The notes under the pieces are model-generated. The model did not search any database. It was not told the origin of the DNA and saw only the letters and a list, made by a program, of their open reading frames with translations. From positions 476,076 to 540,075 of the forward strand of contig NZ_LIUF01000004.1 in the NCBI RefSeq assembly GCF_001280425.1: a stretch of 64,000 bases of DNA, given 5' to 3'. The first letter of the stretch is position 1. Every line of letters starts with the position of its first letter. A program made the translations under genes and the position numbers. Below are positions 7,815 to 16,886 of the stretch, piece by piece. The stretch comes from Haloarcula rubripromontorii. GTDB lineage: Archaea > Halobacteriota > Halobacteria > Halobacteriales > Haloarculaceae.

Positions 7815-9113
7815 TTACAACCGGTCCCAGAGTTCGGCACTCGCATCGCCGACGGCGGCCATGTCCGAATCGTCGACACCAGCGACGCCTGAGTTCTGGT
7901 CGTACACAGGCACCCCGTCGATAATCGTCCGGGTCACGTCCCCACGGCTTGCGGCGCTAACGACGTAGTAGGGCGCACTTTCGTCCAGCACCGGATTCGG
8001 TCCCAGATCCAGCGTGACGAAATCACCGCGTTTGCCGACCTCGATACTACCAACAGCGTCGTCCATTCCCAGCACCGCCGCACTGCCGATTGTCGCCCAT
8101 TCGAGGGCGGTGGCCATGTCGAAGCCGCTCGGGTTGCGTTGCTTGAGTTTGTGTATACCGACGGCCGAACGCATAGTCTCGAACATATCCGGATCCCACC
8201 CGTCATCACCGAGTCCGATTGTCATCTCGTGGGCTTGCATCGTTTCCACATCGGCGACACCGACGGCGTTGTTGATGTTAGAATAGGGGTTGTGAGCGAC
8301 GCTCACATCGTTTTCCGCGAGAATTTCGATTTCGGACTCGGTGGAATGGACGCAGTGGGCGGCGATGACTTCGGCGTCGAAAAAGCCCATGTCTTCTAAC
8401 GCTGGCACCGGTCGTTTCCCGTAGTCGGCAATGGATTCGTGAACGTCGACCAGTCCCTCTTCGAGATGTATCTGGATAGGGCGGTCGTCGTCGGTCGCCC
8501 TGTCGACGCACTCTCCCACGATGTCTTCGGTGTTGGTGAACAGCGTGTGGAGGCAGTAGTGGCCGGACACGGAGTCGTACCGGTCTTCCGCTTCGTCGAT
8601 GAATCGCTTGTTCTCCGCGATGCCGTCTCTGGCCTGGGCCTCGGAGTTTCGGGCTGTCGTCTCGAAGGAAATCATCCCGCGGATCGGCGTCTGTGACACC
8701 CCCTCGGCAACGGCATCGAGACCGCCCGGCAGCGTGTTCGGCCCAGAGTAGTTGTCACAGAACGTAGTGACGCCGCTTTGAAGCATTTCGGCACAGGAAC
8801 CCAGTGCAGACAGGCGAGCGTCACGTTCGGTAAACGCCTCGTCGACGTTCCACCAGATGTCGACAAGCGCTTCGTAGAAGCTCTCAGGTGACGCATCGAG
8901 GGGCGCGCCGCGTATCGGGAGCGCGTACATGTGGGTATGGCAGTTCACCAGTCCCGGAATAACGACTTCGTCAGTGGCGTCAATCACGTCGCCCCCCGAC
9001 GCGTAGCCGTCCTCGATAGCGACGATATCACCGTTCTCGACAACGACGTGTCCCTCCGACCGGACCGTTCGCTCATCGTCCATGGTGATGAGCGTCCCTG
9101 CGTTCAGTATCAC
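7815..9113 (-). CDS. SsnA-like amidohydrolase / chlorohydrolase-family deaminase
   Basis: A 432-residue metal-dependent amidohydrolase of the TrzN/AtzA/SsnA group. Metal-site signatures are visible: HTH at residues 59-61 (NCHTHMY), HLEE in the middle, AAHCVH and GLGDDGWDPD near the C-terminal half. In Escherichia coli, ssnA lies in the purine-linked yge/ygf cluster with yqeB, yqeC, ygfJ and xdhD, which matches the neighbourhood here. The closest functional guess is hydrolysis of an amino- or imino-substituted heterocycle; the exact substrate is open. It is transcribed leftward and diverges from the dihydropyrimidinase-like gene. Confidence 0.8.
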   Translation of the reverse strand: MILNAGTLITMDDERTVRSEGHVVVENGDIVAIEDGYASGGDVIDATDEVVIPGLVNCHTHMYALPIRGAPLDASPESFYEALVDIWWNVDEAFTERDARLSALGSCAEMLQSGVTTFCDNYSGPNTLPGGLDAVAEGVSQTPIRGMISFETTARNSEAQARDGIAENKRFIDEAEDRYDSVSGHYCLHTLFTNTEDIVGECVDRATDDDRPIQIHLEEGLVDVHESIADYGKRPVPALEDMGFFDAEVIAAHCVHSTESEIEILAENDVSVAHNPYSNINNAVGVADVETMQAHEMTIGLGDDGWDPDMFETMRSAVGIHKLKQRNPSGFDMATALEWATIGSAAVLGMDDAVGSIEVGKRGDFVTLDLGPNPVLDESAPYYVVSAASRGDVTRTIIDGVPVYDQNSGVAGVDDSDMAAVGDASAELWDRL

Positions 9114-9188
9114 AGGTAGGGGGAAACCATCAACCGACTAAAAGCTACGCCGCCCCAGAACAGCCTTAGCAGCCACTGTATCACAACC

Positions 9189-9222
9189 AGTGTGTGCGAC
9201 AGATGTGGCGTCTCACACACCA
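9189..9222. promoter_or_regulatory. TGTG-rich divergent promoter element
   Basis: Between the divergent genes starting at 9113 and 9256 lies gtgtg (9190-9196), atgtggc (9203-9209) and cacacac (9214-9220). The central heptamer fits the RTGTGKC motif shared by other promoters of the island. Confidence 0.4.
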
Positions 9223-9255
9223 ACTGTTTTCGTCATTCGCCCGGGCCGTTACAGC

Positions 9256-10599
9256 ATGACAGAGGTTCACATTACAGACGCACAGCTGGTGACGGGGGGA
9301 GGCGTTCAACACGGCGAAATAGCTATTTCCGGCGGGACGATAGACGCTGCTGGTCCGCCGTCGTCGGTCCCGACACCCAGTGACCCGGAGACTGTCATCG
9401 ACGCGGACGGCATGATCGCGCTTCCGGGGGCTATCGACGTGCACACGCACATGCACGACGACGAGCTGTTTCCGGACGGGATCGACTTCGCGTCACAGAC
9501 CGCGAGTGCGGTCGCCGGTGGAGTGACGACGGTCATCGAGTTACCGACGCAGACACCCATCACAACCCCAGAGGCACTGCAGGAGAAGGCGGAGACGTGC
9601 TCGGCGCTGGCCCACGTCGATTTCGGCCTCGTTGCGGGCAACGTGCAGGACCCGGACATCGACGTGGCCGGCATCATGGACGCCGGAACGGCAGATTTCA
9701 AGACATTTACCGCTGACCCGTATCTGGCTGACGACGAAACCATCGCTCGGCTCATGCGGCGTGTCAGCGATGCCGGCGGAGCAGTACGCGTTCACTGTGA
9801 GACGCAAGGACTGCTCGACGACGCACGGTCGACTATCGACGGCGACGAGCCCGACGTGTACATGGACTCACGACCGCTGGAAGCCGAACTTGACGCGATC
9901 TCTCGGGCAGGCTATGTCGCAGAATACGCCGACTGTCCATTACACGTCGTCCACATCTCAAGCGGGAGCGGCGCGCGCGAGGCCGGGCGCTTCAAATCAC
10001 GAGCCAACGTTCCGGTTACGCTCGAAACCTGTCCACAGTACCTGGCCTTCTCGAAGGGTGACGTTGCCGAAAAGGGACCGTTCTTGAAGGTCAATCCAAG
10101 CCTCAAATCCGACACCGAGCGAGAGCGGCTCTGGGATGCTGTACAGGACGGGACAATCGACCTTGTCGGCACAGATCACTTCCCGACTTACCGCGAGACA
10201 CGCGAAGCCGGCTGGGAGGACATCTGGGAGCCCTACGCCGGCCTCCCGGGCGTCGAAACGATGGTCGAGTTCCTCGTCAGCGACGGCGTCCACGAAGACC
10301 GCATATCTTGGCCGCGGCTCCGCGAACTCGTGTGTGCGGCTCCGGCCCGGAACGCTGGTATCTATCCCGAGAAAGGCTCGCTGCAGCCCGGAACAGATGC
10401 GGACTTGGTGCTCATTCGGACTGAGGAGTACGAGGTCACTGCCGACGACTATACGTTCGTCGGTGGCTGGACGCCATACGAGGGACAGCACTGGAGTGCG
10501 CGCGTGGACACAGTCATCGCTGGCGGTGAGATCGTCGCAACGGACCACGAGGTACAGTCAACAGCGGGCCGTGGCCAGTTTCTGGACCGCCCGCTGTAG
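9256..10599 (+). CDS. dihydropyrimidinase/allantoinase-type cyclic amidohydrolase
   Basis: A 447-residue cyclic amidohydrolase. It shows DVHTHMHDD (metal site), DFKTF with the lysine expected to be carboxylated and to bridge two metals, HVVHISSG, and GTDHFP. The family opens cyclic amides: allantoin, hydantoins or dihydropyrimidines. In this setting allantoin or a hydantoin made from purines is the best guess, because an allantoate/carbamoyl-amino-acid hydrolase lies 13 kb on. E. coli has a hydantoinase (hyuA) at the same type of locus. The ATG at 9256 (MTEVHIT) fits the family start. Confidence 0.85.
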   Translation: MTEVHITDAQLVTGGGVQHGEIAISGGTIDAAGPPSSVPTPSDPETVIDADGMIALPGAIDVHTHMHDDELFPDGIDFASQTASAVAGGVTTVIELPTQTPITTPEALQEKAETCSALAHVDFGLVAGNVQDPDIDVAGIMDAGTADFKTFTADPYLADDETIARLMRRVSDAGGAVRVHCETQGLLDDARSTIDGDEPDVYMDSRPLEAELDAISRAGYVAEYADCPLHVVHISSGSGAREAGRFKSRANVPVTLETCPQYLAFSKGDVAEKGPFLKVNPSLKSDTERERLWDAVQDGTIDLVGTDHFPTYRETREAGWEDIWEPYAGLPGVETMVEFLVSDGVHEDRISWPRLRELVCAAPARNAGIYPEKGSLQPGTDADLVLIRTEEYEVTADDYTFVGGWTPYEGQHWSARVDTVIAGGEIVATDHEVQSTAGRGQFLDRPL

Positions 10600-10670
10600 C
10601 GTTTTGCTGTCCGTCGACCTGATATTCAGTTCACAAATAGATGTGTGTCCTGTGCGGGGCGTGTGTGAGG

Positions 10671-10677
10671 GTGTGGC
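10671..10677 (+). promoter_or_regulatory. GTGTGGC motif upstream of threonine-synthase-like gene
   Basis: GTGTGGC lies 82 bases before the ATG at 10759 and about 48 before the TATA box. It overlaps the small inverted repeat gtggc-a-gccac (10673-10683). Part of the recurring island motif. Confidence 0.4.
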
Positions 10678-10724
10678 AGCCACGACAGAGGCGCTTCGCC
10701 TCACAATCGAGTTGGAGCCACAGT

Positions 10725-10736
10725 ACGGTTTTATGC
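10725..10736 (+). promoter_or_regulatory. TATA box of threonine-synthase-like gene
   Basis: acggttttatgc is centred about 28 bases before the ATG at 10759, as expected for a leaderless transcript. Confidence 0.5.
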
Positions 10737-10758
10737 CCGGTTGTACTCAGAGTGTAGT

Positions 10759-12018
10759 ATGGGCATGACGCAAGTCACAACCCTCGAGTGTACACTCTGT
10801 GGGGCGGAGTACGACCCGAACCAGGTCATCTACACCTGCCCCGAACACGAGGGCGTGAAGGGGATTCTCGAAGTAACGTACGACTACGACGCCATCGACG
10901 ACGCCTTCGACGGCGACCTCGGCGGGCCGATAGCGAGCCAGTGGAAGTACGAGGCGTTCCTCCCGGTCGCGGAAGACGCCGACGTGGTCACGCTCAACGA
11001 GGGCGGGACGGACCTCTTCGACGCGCCGAACCTCAGCGACGCGCTGGGCGTCGAGACGCTCGTCAAGGACGACGGCCGCAACCCGACGGGCTGTTTCAAG
11101 GACCGCGCCAGCGCTATCGCGGTCACGAAGGCCAGACACGCCGGCCGCGACATCATCACCTGCGCCTCGACGGGCAACGCCGCCGCATCGCTGTCGGGCT
11201 ATGCCGCCCGCGGCGGGATGGACTGTCGCATCTTCGTTCCCGGTGACGCTCCCACGGGCAAACTCGCGCAGCCGCTCGTCTACGGTGCGGACGTCCTCGC
11301 TGTCAACGGCAGCTACGACGAAGCCTACGACCTCAGCGTCGAAGTCACCGAGAAGTACGGCTGGTACAACCGCAACGCCGCCATCAATCCGTTCCAGGTC
11401 GAGGGCAAGCGCACCGTCGGTCACGAACTCGCTGACCAGTCCATCGCCCGCGGACACGTCCCGGACTGGGTCGTGTTCTCGATGGGTGACGGCTGTACGA
11501 TAGCCGGTGCCTGGAAGGGGTTCAAGGAGTTCTACGACCTCGGCTACGTCGACGACCACCCGAAGATGCTCGGCGTCCAGGCCGAGGGCGCGTCGGCCAT
11601 CCACGACGCCTTCCACGACCACGAGGACATCGACGACATCGCCGAAACGCTGGCCGATTCAATCGCGGTCGGACGGCCGCGGAACACGATCAAGGCCTGC
11701 CGCGCGCTGGAACAGAGCGGTGGAACGAGCGTGCTGGTCTCCGATGAGGAGATTCTGGAGGCCGAAACGCTACTTGGCAGCACCGAAGGGATCTATTCTG
11801 AGCCGGCGGGAGCAGCGCCTATTGCCGGCGTCCAGACGGCACTCGACCGGGGTATCATCGGACAGGACGAAACCGTCGTCGTAGTATCCACCGGTTTCGG
11901 TCTGAAAGACACGAAAAGCGCCGAGAAGGCGACCGGTGGAGTAGACCGAATCGACCCCAAAATCGCGGAGGTCGAAGGCCTGTACGGCACGGCCGAGGAA
12001 GCCGCGGCCGACGACTGA
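10759..12018 (+). CDS. thrC: threonine synthase-like PLP enzyme
   Basis: A 419-residue fold-type II PLP enzyme of the archaeal threonine synthase family. It begins with a cysteine pair (CTLCG), has the PLP lysine in NPTGCFKDR, the phosphate-contacting STGNAAASL loop and a C-terminal STGFGLKD. The family converts O-phosphohomoserine to threonine. Its place inside a purine-type catabolic island is unusual. The matching E. coli locus carries a different fold-II enzyme, diaminopropionate ammonia-lyase (ygeX), so this copy may act on another amino acid intermediate. The start follows a TATA box at 10725. Confidence 0.8.
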   Translation: MGMTQVTTLECTLCGAEYDPNQVIYTCPEHEGVKGILEVTYDYDAIDDAFDGDLGGPIASQWKYEAFLPVAEDADVVTLNEGGTDLFDAPNLSDALGVETLVKDDGRNPTGCFKDRASAIAVTKARHAGRDIITCASTGNAAASLSGYAARGGMDCRIFVPGDAPTGKLAQPLVYGADVLAVNGSYDEAYDLSVEVTEKYGWYNRNAAINPFQVEGKRTVGHELADQSIARGHVPDWVVFSMGDGCTIAGAWKGFKEFYDLGYVDDHPKMLGVQAEGASAIHDAFHDHEDIDDIAETLADSIAVGRPRNTIKACRALEQSGGTSVLVSDEEILEAETLLGSTEGIYSEPAGAAPIAGVQTALDRGIIGQDETVVVVSTGFGLKDTKSAEKATGGVDRIDPKIAEVEGLYGTAEEAAADD

Positions 12019-12250
12019 CGCTATCGGACGGTTGCCCCAGCACGGACCAGCACGCTTTCGTTTTGCGATCAGATTCGGCACACTGGCAAGACAAGCGGCT
12101 ACAGTTTGAAAGTGAAGCGGATCACATATCCGACAAATATCACCTGTTCGAGAGACAGACGAATAGGTATCTCGGGTAAAGTTAAACACATATATTGGTA
12201 TAAGGATTCTAGTAGGTGGATTGAAAAGACAGGCGACTGGATGGCGTCTC

Positions 12251-13657
12251 ATGAGCGGCCCGGAGAGAGAACAGCAATCAGTCGTACTGTACGATATCGA
12301 GGACAAACCGCCGCTGGGGAAGGCAATCCCGCTCGGCATCCAGCACGTGCTCGCGATGTTTCTGGGCAACGTCGCGCCCCCACTTATTCTCGCGGGGGCC
12401 GTCGGCTCAGTCACAGGTGAGACGACGTTTCTCGTCCAGATGGCGCTCATCGTCGCCGGTATCGCAACCATTGTTCAGGCGTACCCGGTCGGGCCCGTCG
12501 GCGCGCGGCTTCCGGTGGTCATGGGAACCAGCTTCGCGTTTCTCGGCCCACTTATCGGCATCGGCAACCAGTTCGGTATCGCCGCTGTCTTCGGTGCGTC
12601 GCTGCTTGCCGCGCCCGTCGAGGTCATCATGGGAGTTTCGTTCGACCGGTTCAGGCGGTTTTTCCCGCCGCTGGTCACCGGCATCGTCGTGATGCTCATC
12701 GGGCTAACGCTCATCCCCACCGGGATGAACTACGCCGCTGGGGCCTCGGCCGGCCCATCGGCGGAAGGGTACGGCTCTTTCGTGAACCTCGGCCTCGCGG
12801 GGCTCGTTCTGATTGTCACAGTCGGATTGAATCAGTTCTTCGAGGGGTTTCTCCGCGTCATCAGCGTGTTCGTGGGCATCGTCGTCGGCTACCTCGTCGC
12901 GCTCGCGCTGGGCGTGGTCGACCTCTCGGCCGTCGCCGCTGCCGGCTGGGTTACGGTTCCGGTCCCGCTCAAGTACGGCCTCGCCTTCGAGCCAAGCGCC
13001 GTCGTCACCGTGGCGTTCCTCTACATCGTCACCGGCATGGAGACTATCGGTGATATCTCGGGGACGGTGTCCGCCACCGGCCGGGACGCTACCCGGGAGG
13101 AAATCCGCGGCGGCCTCGTCGCCGACGGCGTGATGAGCGTATTCGGCGCTGTGTTCAACGCGCTCCCGAATACGTCGTTCTCGCAGAACGTCGGCCTGGT
13201 GAACTTCACCGGGGTCGCCAGCCGGTACGTCGCCGGCATCGGGGGCGTCGTCCTGCTGGCACTCGGGTTTGTCCCAAAAGTCGGCGCGGTCGTTTCAGCG
13301 ATGCCCGACGCGGTGCTGGGCGGCGGCGCGCTTATTCTGTTTGCGATGATATTCTCCTCAGGAGCACGCCTCATCACACAAAACGTCGAACTCGACCACC
13401 GTAACTCGACTATCTTAGCACTGTCGATGGCGCTGGGCCTTGGGGTCGCGTTCCGCCCAGAAATCCTCCAGAACTTCCCGTCAGAGGTTCAGACGCTGTT
13501 CGGGTCCGCGCTCGTCACCGGCGGGATGGCTGCCCTCGTTCTCAACATCGTGTTCCCGGGTGGGAGCGTCGGAACGGGGCCGACGGAATACACCGCCGGG
13601 CTGGAGCCGAGTCCGACCGACACCGGTGCCGGCGCGCCGCCGGTTGACGACGACTGA
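12251..13657 (+). CDS. xanthine/uracil (NCS2) permease
   Basis: A 468-residue membrane protein with 12-14 hydrophobic segments. It matches nucleobase:cation symporter-2 proteins: the first helix QHVLAMFLGNVAPPL, the GTSFAFLGPLIGIG segment, and the ATGRDATREEIRGGL-type loop after the ETIGD motif (METIGDISG, about residue 265). The FSQNVGLVNFTGVASR segment also fits. Members import xanthine, urate or uracil with protons or Na+. With two xanthine-dehydrogenase-like enzymes nearby, xanthine or urate is the likely substrate. The ATG at 12251 is chosen. It ends 2 bases from the convergent LLM gene. Confidence 0.88.
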   Translation: MSGPEREQQSVVLYDIEDKPPLGKAIPLGIQHVLAMFLGNVAPPLILAGAVGSVTGETTFLVQMALIVAGIATIVQAYPVGPVGARLPVVMGTSFAFLGPLIGIGNQFGIAAVFGASLLAAPVEVIMGVSFDRFRRFFPPLVTGIVVMLIGLTLIPTGMNYAAGASAGPSAEGYGSFVNLGLAGLVLIVTVGLNQFFEGFLRVISVFVGIVVGYLVALALGVVDLSAVAAAGWVTVPVPLKYGLAFEPSAVVTVAFLYIVTGMETIGDISGTVSATGRDATREEIRGGLVADGVMSVFGAVFNALPNTSFSQNVGLVNFTGVASRYVAGIGGVVLLALGFVPKVGAVVSAMPDAVLGGGALILFAMIFSSGARLITQNVELDHRNSTILALSMALGLGVAFRPEILQNFPSEVQTLFGSALVTGGMAALVLNIVFPGGSVGTGPTEYTAGLEPSPTDTGAGAPPVDDD

Positions 13658-13659
13658 GC

Positions 13660-14694
13660 CTACAGGTAGCCGTCGGCAAACTCGTCGATCAGCAGCCGCC
13701 GGTCGTCGCCCAGCGGGTAGAGAATGGGACACTGACAGCCAGTCTCTGCGTACTCCCGGACTTTCTCTCGGCACTGTTCTGGCGTGCCGCTGGCGGTGAG
13801 TTTGTGAACCACGTCGTCCGGAATGAGATGCATCCCCTCTTGAATGTCCTCGTGGTCAGCCGGCCACCCGCCGATTGTCTCGCCCACCTCGTCGATGAGG
13901 TCCTGGCTGACGCCGCTGGCCTTCATGATATGGGGCTGTTGCCCGAGGTACTGCGTGATGAGTTCGCGGGCGTTATCCAGAGCTTTCTCCTCGTCGTGGT
14001 CCATCGAACAGACGACCAGTTGTGGTCGGTCGATGTCGTCAAGCGAGCGGTCTCCGCGCTCCGCTCCGGTCTCCAGTGCATCAAGGGCCTTCTTGTTGTA
14101 CTCCGGACTGACGAGGTAGTTCAACAGCGCGCCGTCGGCGAAGTGACCAGTGAGTTCCAGCATCTTGAACCCGGTCCCGCCAACGTAGACTGGCACGGTG
14201 CGTGGCCCGTCGTCGCCGTGGACGACGTCCAGTTCCACGTCCCGCATCTGGACGAACTCGCCGTCGTAGGTGACGTTCTCCATATCGAGCAGGTCCTGCG
14301 TCACCTCGACGCATTCACGCATCGCCCGCAGTGCGCCGCTGCGGTCGATGCCGACTTTCTCAGCCAGTGGGTCCCACCAGGCCCCGATACCGCACATGAT
14401 GCGGTCCGGACCGGCGAGTTCTTCTAGCGTGCTCATCGACTGCGCTATCAGCGCCGTGTTACGCGTCCAGTTGTTGATGACACCGGTCCCGAGTTTGATG
14501 TCGTCGGTGACCGCGGCGTACGCGCCGAGCGGGGACACGGCGTCGCGTGCGAGTCGCGATTCGGCCTGCCAGATTTCGTCGATGCCCTGCTCCTCTGCGT
14601 ACTGCACGAGTTCTACGTTCTCTTCTAGCGAGTGTTTGTCCTGGAGGTAGAGACCGACACGGTCGCCTCTCTCGAAGACCTGATTGGCGCTCAT
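13660..14694 (-). CDS. F420-dependent LLM-class oxidoreductase
   Basis: A 344-residue TIM-barrel protein of the luciferase-like (LLM) group, close to methylene-tetrahydromethanopterin reductase. It shows EQGIDEIWQAES near the start, GTGVINNWTRNTALIAQ, and MCGIGAWWDPLA. These enzymes bind reduced deazaflavin F420 or FMN. The substrate is not deducible. The place beside the permease and ABC genes suggests reduction or oxidation of a ring intermediate, or electron disposal from the Mo hydroxylases, which lack an FAD subunit here; both are inference. The start at 14694 sits about 25 bases after a TATA box. Confidence 0.8.
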   Translation of the reverse strand: MSANQVFERGDRVGLYLQDKHSLEENVELVQYAEEQGIDEIWQAESRLARDAVSPLGAYAAVTDDIKLGTGVINNWTRNTALIAQSMSTLEELAGPDRIMCGIGAWWDPLAEKVGIDRSGALRAMRECVEVTQDLLDMENVTYDGEFVQMRDVELDVVHGDDGPRTVPVYVGGTGFKMLELTGHFADGALLNYLVSPEYNKKALDALETGAERGDRSLDDIDRPQLVVCSMDHDEEKALDNARELITQYLGQQPHIMKASGVSQDLIDEVGETIGGWPADHEDIQEGMHLIPDDVVHKLTASGTPEQCREKVREYAETGCQCPILYPLGDDRRLLIDEFADGYL

Positions 14695-14715
14695 GAGACA
14701 TGCGAGATTCAGCGA

Positions 14716-14729
14716 ATATGGATAAATAG
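14716..14729 (-). promoter_or_regulatory. TATA box of LLM oxidoreductase gene
   Basis: Read on the minus strand this is ctatttatccatat, 22-35 bases before the start at 14694. Confidence 0.5.
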
Positions 14730-14733
14730 ATTT

Positions 14734-14765
14734 GGCCACACACACGGTCTGTGGGAGGTGTGGCC
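14734..14765. promoter_or_regulatory. GGCCACAC...GTGTGGCC inverted repeat
   Basis: Perfect 8-base arms at 14734-14741 and 14758-14765, with an inner ctgtggg at 14749-14755. It lies just upstream of the TATA box of the leftward LLM gene and about 28 bases from the stop of the ABC permease. It is one of the strongest examples of the island motif. Confidence 0.5.
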
Positions 14766-14793
14766 GCCGATACTGGCGCGCGTCGCGGACCAA

Positions 14794-15786
14794 TCAATCC
14801 GTCTCGCGGCTATAGGACTGCAACAGCGCCGACGGGACCGCGAGCTGGTCGCTTTTCGTCCGGATGACGGCGTAGGCCAGCACGATAATCGTCGCCAGAT
14901 AGGGGTACGTCCCCATGATCTGTGGCGTCATGAGGAACTCGACGATCGGGTTAATAACCCCGGCGAGCGGCGCGTCAGGACCCAGCGTCAGCGAAATCGA
15001 CTGCGAGCGAATGCGCAACGCGTCGAGCAGCCCGAACAGGTACGCCCCGACGAGCATCCGGCGCGGCCGCCACTGCGCGAAAATGACCAGTGCAACGGCA
15101 ATCCATCCCCGGCCCGCGGTCATGCCGGGGACCCAGAGCTGTGAGAAGGCCAGCGAGAGGTGGGCTCCGGCCGCACCGGCGAACCCACCACCGATGAGTA
15201 CCGCCAGATACCGCAGCCGGAACACGGACACGCCCATCGTGTCCGCCATCTCGGGGTCCTCACCAACCGCAATCATCTCCAGTCCGAGGTTCGAGTGGTG
15301 TAGGAAGTACCAGACCACGACCAACAGGCCGAGGGCGAGGTAGTCCGTCGCCGTACTCCTGAAGAGCGCTTCGCCGATAACCGGGAGGTCGACGAGATAC
15401 TGTCCGACGAGCGGGAGGGTCATCTGCGGGAACCCGTCGATGGACTCCTCGACCCACCCGGAGCCGAAGAACGTCGTCAGCCCGGTCCCCAACAGCGTCA
15501 GCATGACGCCGCTGATGACCTGATTCGACTTCAGCGTGATACAGAGGAACGCATGGACCAGTGCCAGTACCATCCCGAGGAGGATGCCGACGCCGAATCC
15601 GAGCCAGTGGCTCCCCGTGACGACAGTGGTGATAAACCCACCAAGTGCGCCGACGAGCATCATCCCCTCGACGCCGAGGTTGAGGACGCCCGCCCGCTCG
15701 CTGATTAGTTCTCCCATCCCAGCGAGGAGGAGCACAGTCGCCGCCTGAACTGTGGCATCAAGCAGGCCGGCGATGAAGGTCACCAT
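14794..15786 (-). CDS. BMP-type ABC transporter permease 2
   Basis: A 330-residue integral membrane protein with about nine membrane segments. It has the family signature LLAGMGELISERAGVLNLGVEGMML near the start, as in YufQ/NupQ-type permeases that import nucleosides. Its ATG shares one base with the stop of the preceding permease (TGATG), so it is the last gene of a coupled three-gene unit of ATPase, permease and permease. Confidence 0.88.
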   Translation of the reverse strand: MVTFIAGLLDATVQAATVLLLAGMGELISERAGVLNLGVEGMMLVGALGGFITTVVTGSHWLGFGVGILLGMVLALVHAFLCITLKSNQVISGVMLTLLGTGLTTFFGSGWVEESIDGFPQMTLPLVGQYLVDLPVIGEALFRSTATDYLALGLLVVVWYFLHHSNLGLEMIAVGEDPEMADTMGVSVFRLRYLAVLIGGGFAGAAGAHLSLAFSQLWVPGMTAGRGWIAVALVIFAQWRPRRMLVGAYLFGLLDALRIRSQSISLTLGPDAPLAGVINPIVEFLMTPQIMGTYPYLATIIVLAYAVIRTKSDQLAVPSALLQSYSRETD

Positions 15787-16886
15787 CAGTCGTCACCCCG
15801 CTGTGGCTTGGCAGGCGTCTCTGCTGGCCCGCGTTTTAGATCGATACCGACGCGGTAGCTCTTGAAGAATTCCGCCGTGATCAGGAAGAGAATGACCAGC
15901 GCCTGAATGATCTCGACCAGCGCCGCGGGCACGCCGAACGCCACCTCCATGCTCGACCCGCCGACGAACAGGACGGCGAAGAACAGGCCCGCGAGCAGCA
16001 CTTTGACCGCGCTGTTGCGTCCAAGCAGCGCAATCGGAATGGCCGTAAAGCCGTACCCTGGTTCGAACCCGGCGCGGTACCGTCCCTGGGCACCGGCAAT
16101 TTCGCTGATGCCGCCCATAGCCGCGAACGCGCCCCCGACGACGAACACGAAGAGATACACGTAGTACTTGCTCATGCCCGCCTGCTGGGCGGCTTCGTCG
16201 TTCGAACCGACGAACGTGATCTCGAATCCGAGCCGCGTTCTCGTCATCAGGACGTAGGTCACCGCGACCATCACGATGGCGACGAGCAGACCGGCGTGGA
16301 CGCCGCTTACCAGTTCAGGAATCGTCGCGGCCTCGGAGAACCGCTCCGACTGCGGGAAGTTCCCGGTCCCGCCCTGCATCGGCCCGCGGAGCAGGTAACT
16401 CTGGAGTTCGAGCGCGACGAAGGTAAGCAGCAGCGACGTGATGATTTCGTTGACATCCCACTTCGCACGCAGGTACGCCGGGATACCAGCCCAGATACCG
16501 CCGGCTACGGCCGCAGCGACGAACATCAGCGGGACTAGCGCCAGACCCGGGAGCGAGACGTTGAGGCCGATCCAGGTCCCCGCGAGCGCGCCGGCGACGA
16601 GCTGGCCCTCGGCCCCGATGTTGAACAGGCCCGCCTTCAGCGGGAGATACACCGCAAGGCCGGTCAAAATCAGTGGCACTGCCTTCGTCAGCGTCTCAGT
16701 GAGGCCGAACTCGGTAACGAGCGTGTCGACGAACATCGTCGCGTACGCCGCGATAGGGTTCACGTCAAGGACGACCAGCGCGATAGCGCTGACCGCCAGC
16801 GCGGCGAGAACCGTGAACACGGGTGTCCCGTACGCCAACCAGACGGGAATGTCCTCGCGTGCGTCGACGGTTACTGCGACGTTCAT
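15786..16886 (-). CDS. BMP-type ABC transporter permease 1
   Basis: A 366-residue permease of the YufP/NupP type. It has about ten membrane segments and the family motif PLILTGLAVYLPLKAGLFNIGAEGQLVAG. Its start overlaps the stop of the ATPase by one base and its stop overlaps the next start, so the three are translated together. It would form a heterodimeric channel with the 14794-15786 product. Confidence 0.88.
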   Translation of the reverse strand: MNVAVTVDAREDIPVWLAYGTPVFTVLAALAVSAIALVVLDVNPIAAYATMFVDTLVTEFGLTETLTKAVPLILTGLAVYLPLKAGLFNIGAEGQLVAGALAGTWIGLNVSLPGLALVPLMFVAAAVAGGIWAGIPAYLRAKWDVNEIITSLLLTFVALELQSYLLRGPMQGGTGNFPQSERFSEAATIPELVSGVHAGLLVAIVMVAVTYVLMTRTRLGFEITFVGSNDEAAQQAGMSKYYVYLFVFVVGGAFAAMGGISEIAGAQGRYRAGFEPGYGFTAIPIALLGRNSAVKVLLAGLFFAVLFVGGSSMEVAFGVPAALVEIIQALVILFLITAEFFKSYRVGIDLKRGPAETPAKPQRGDD

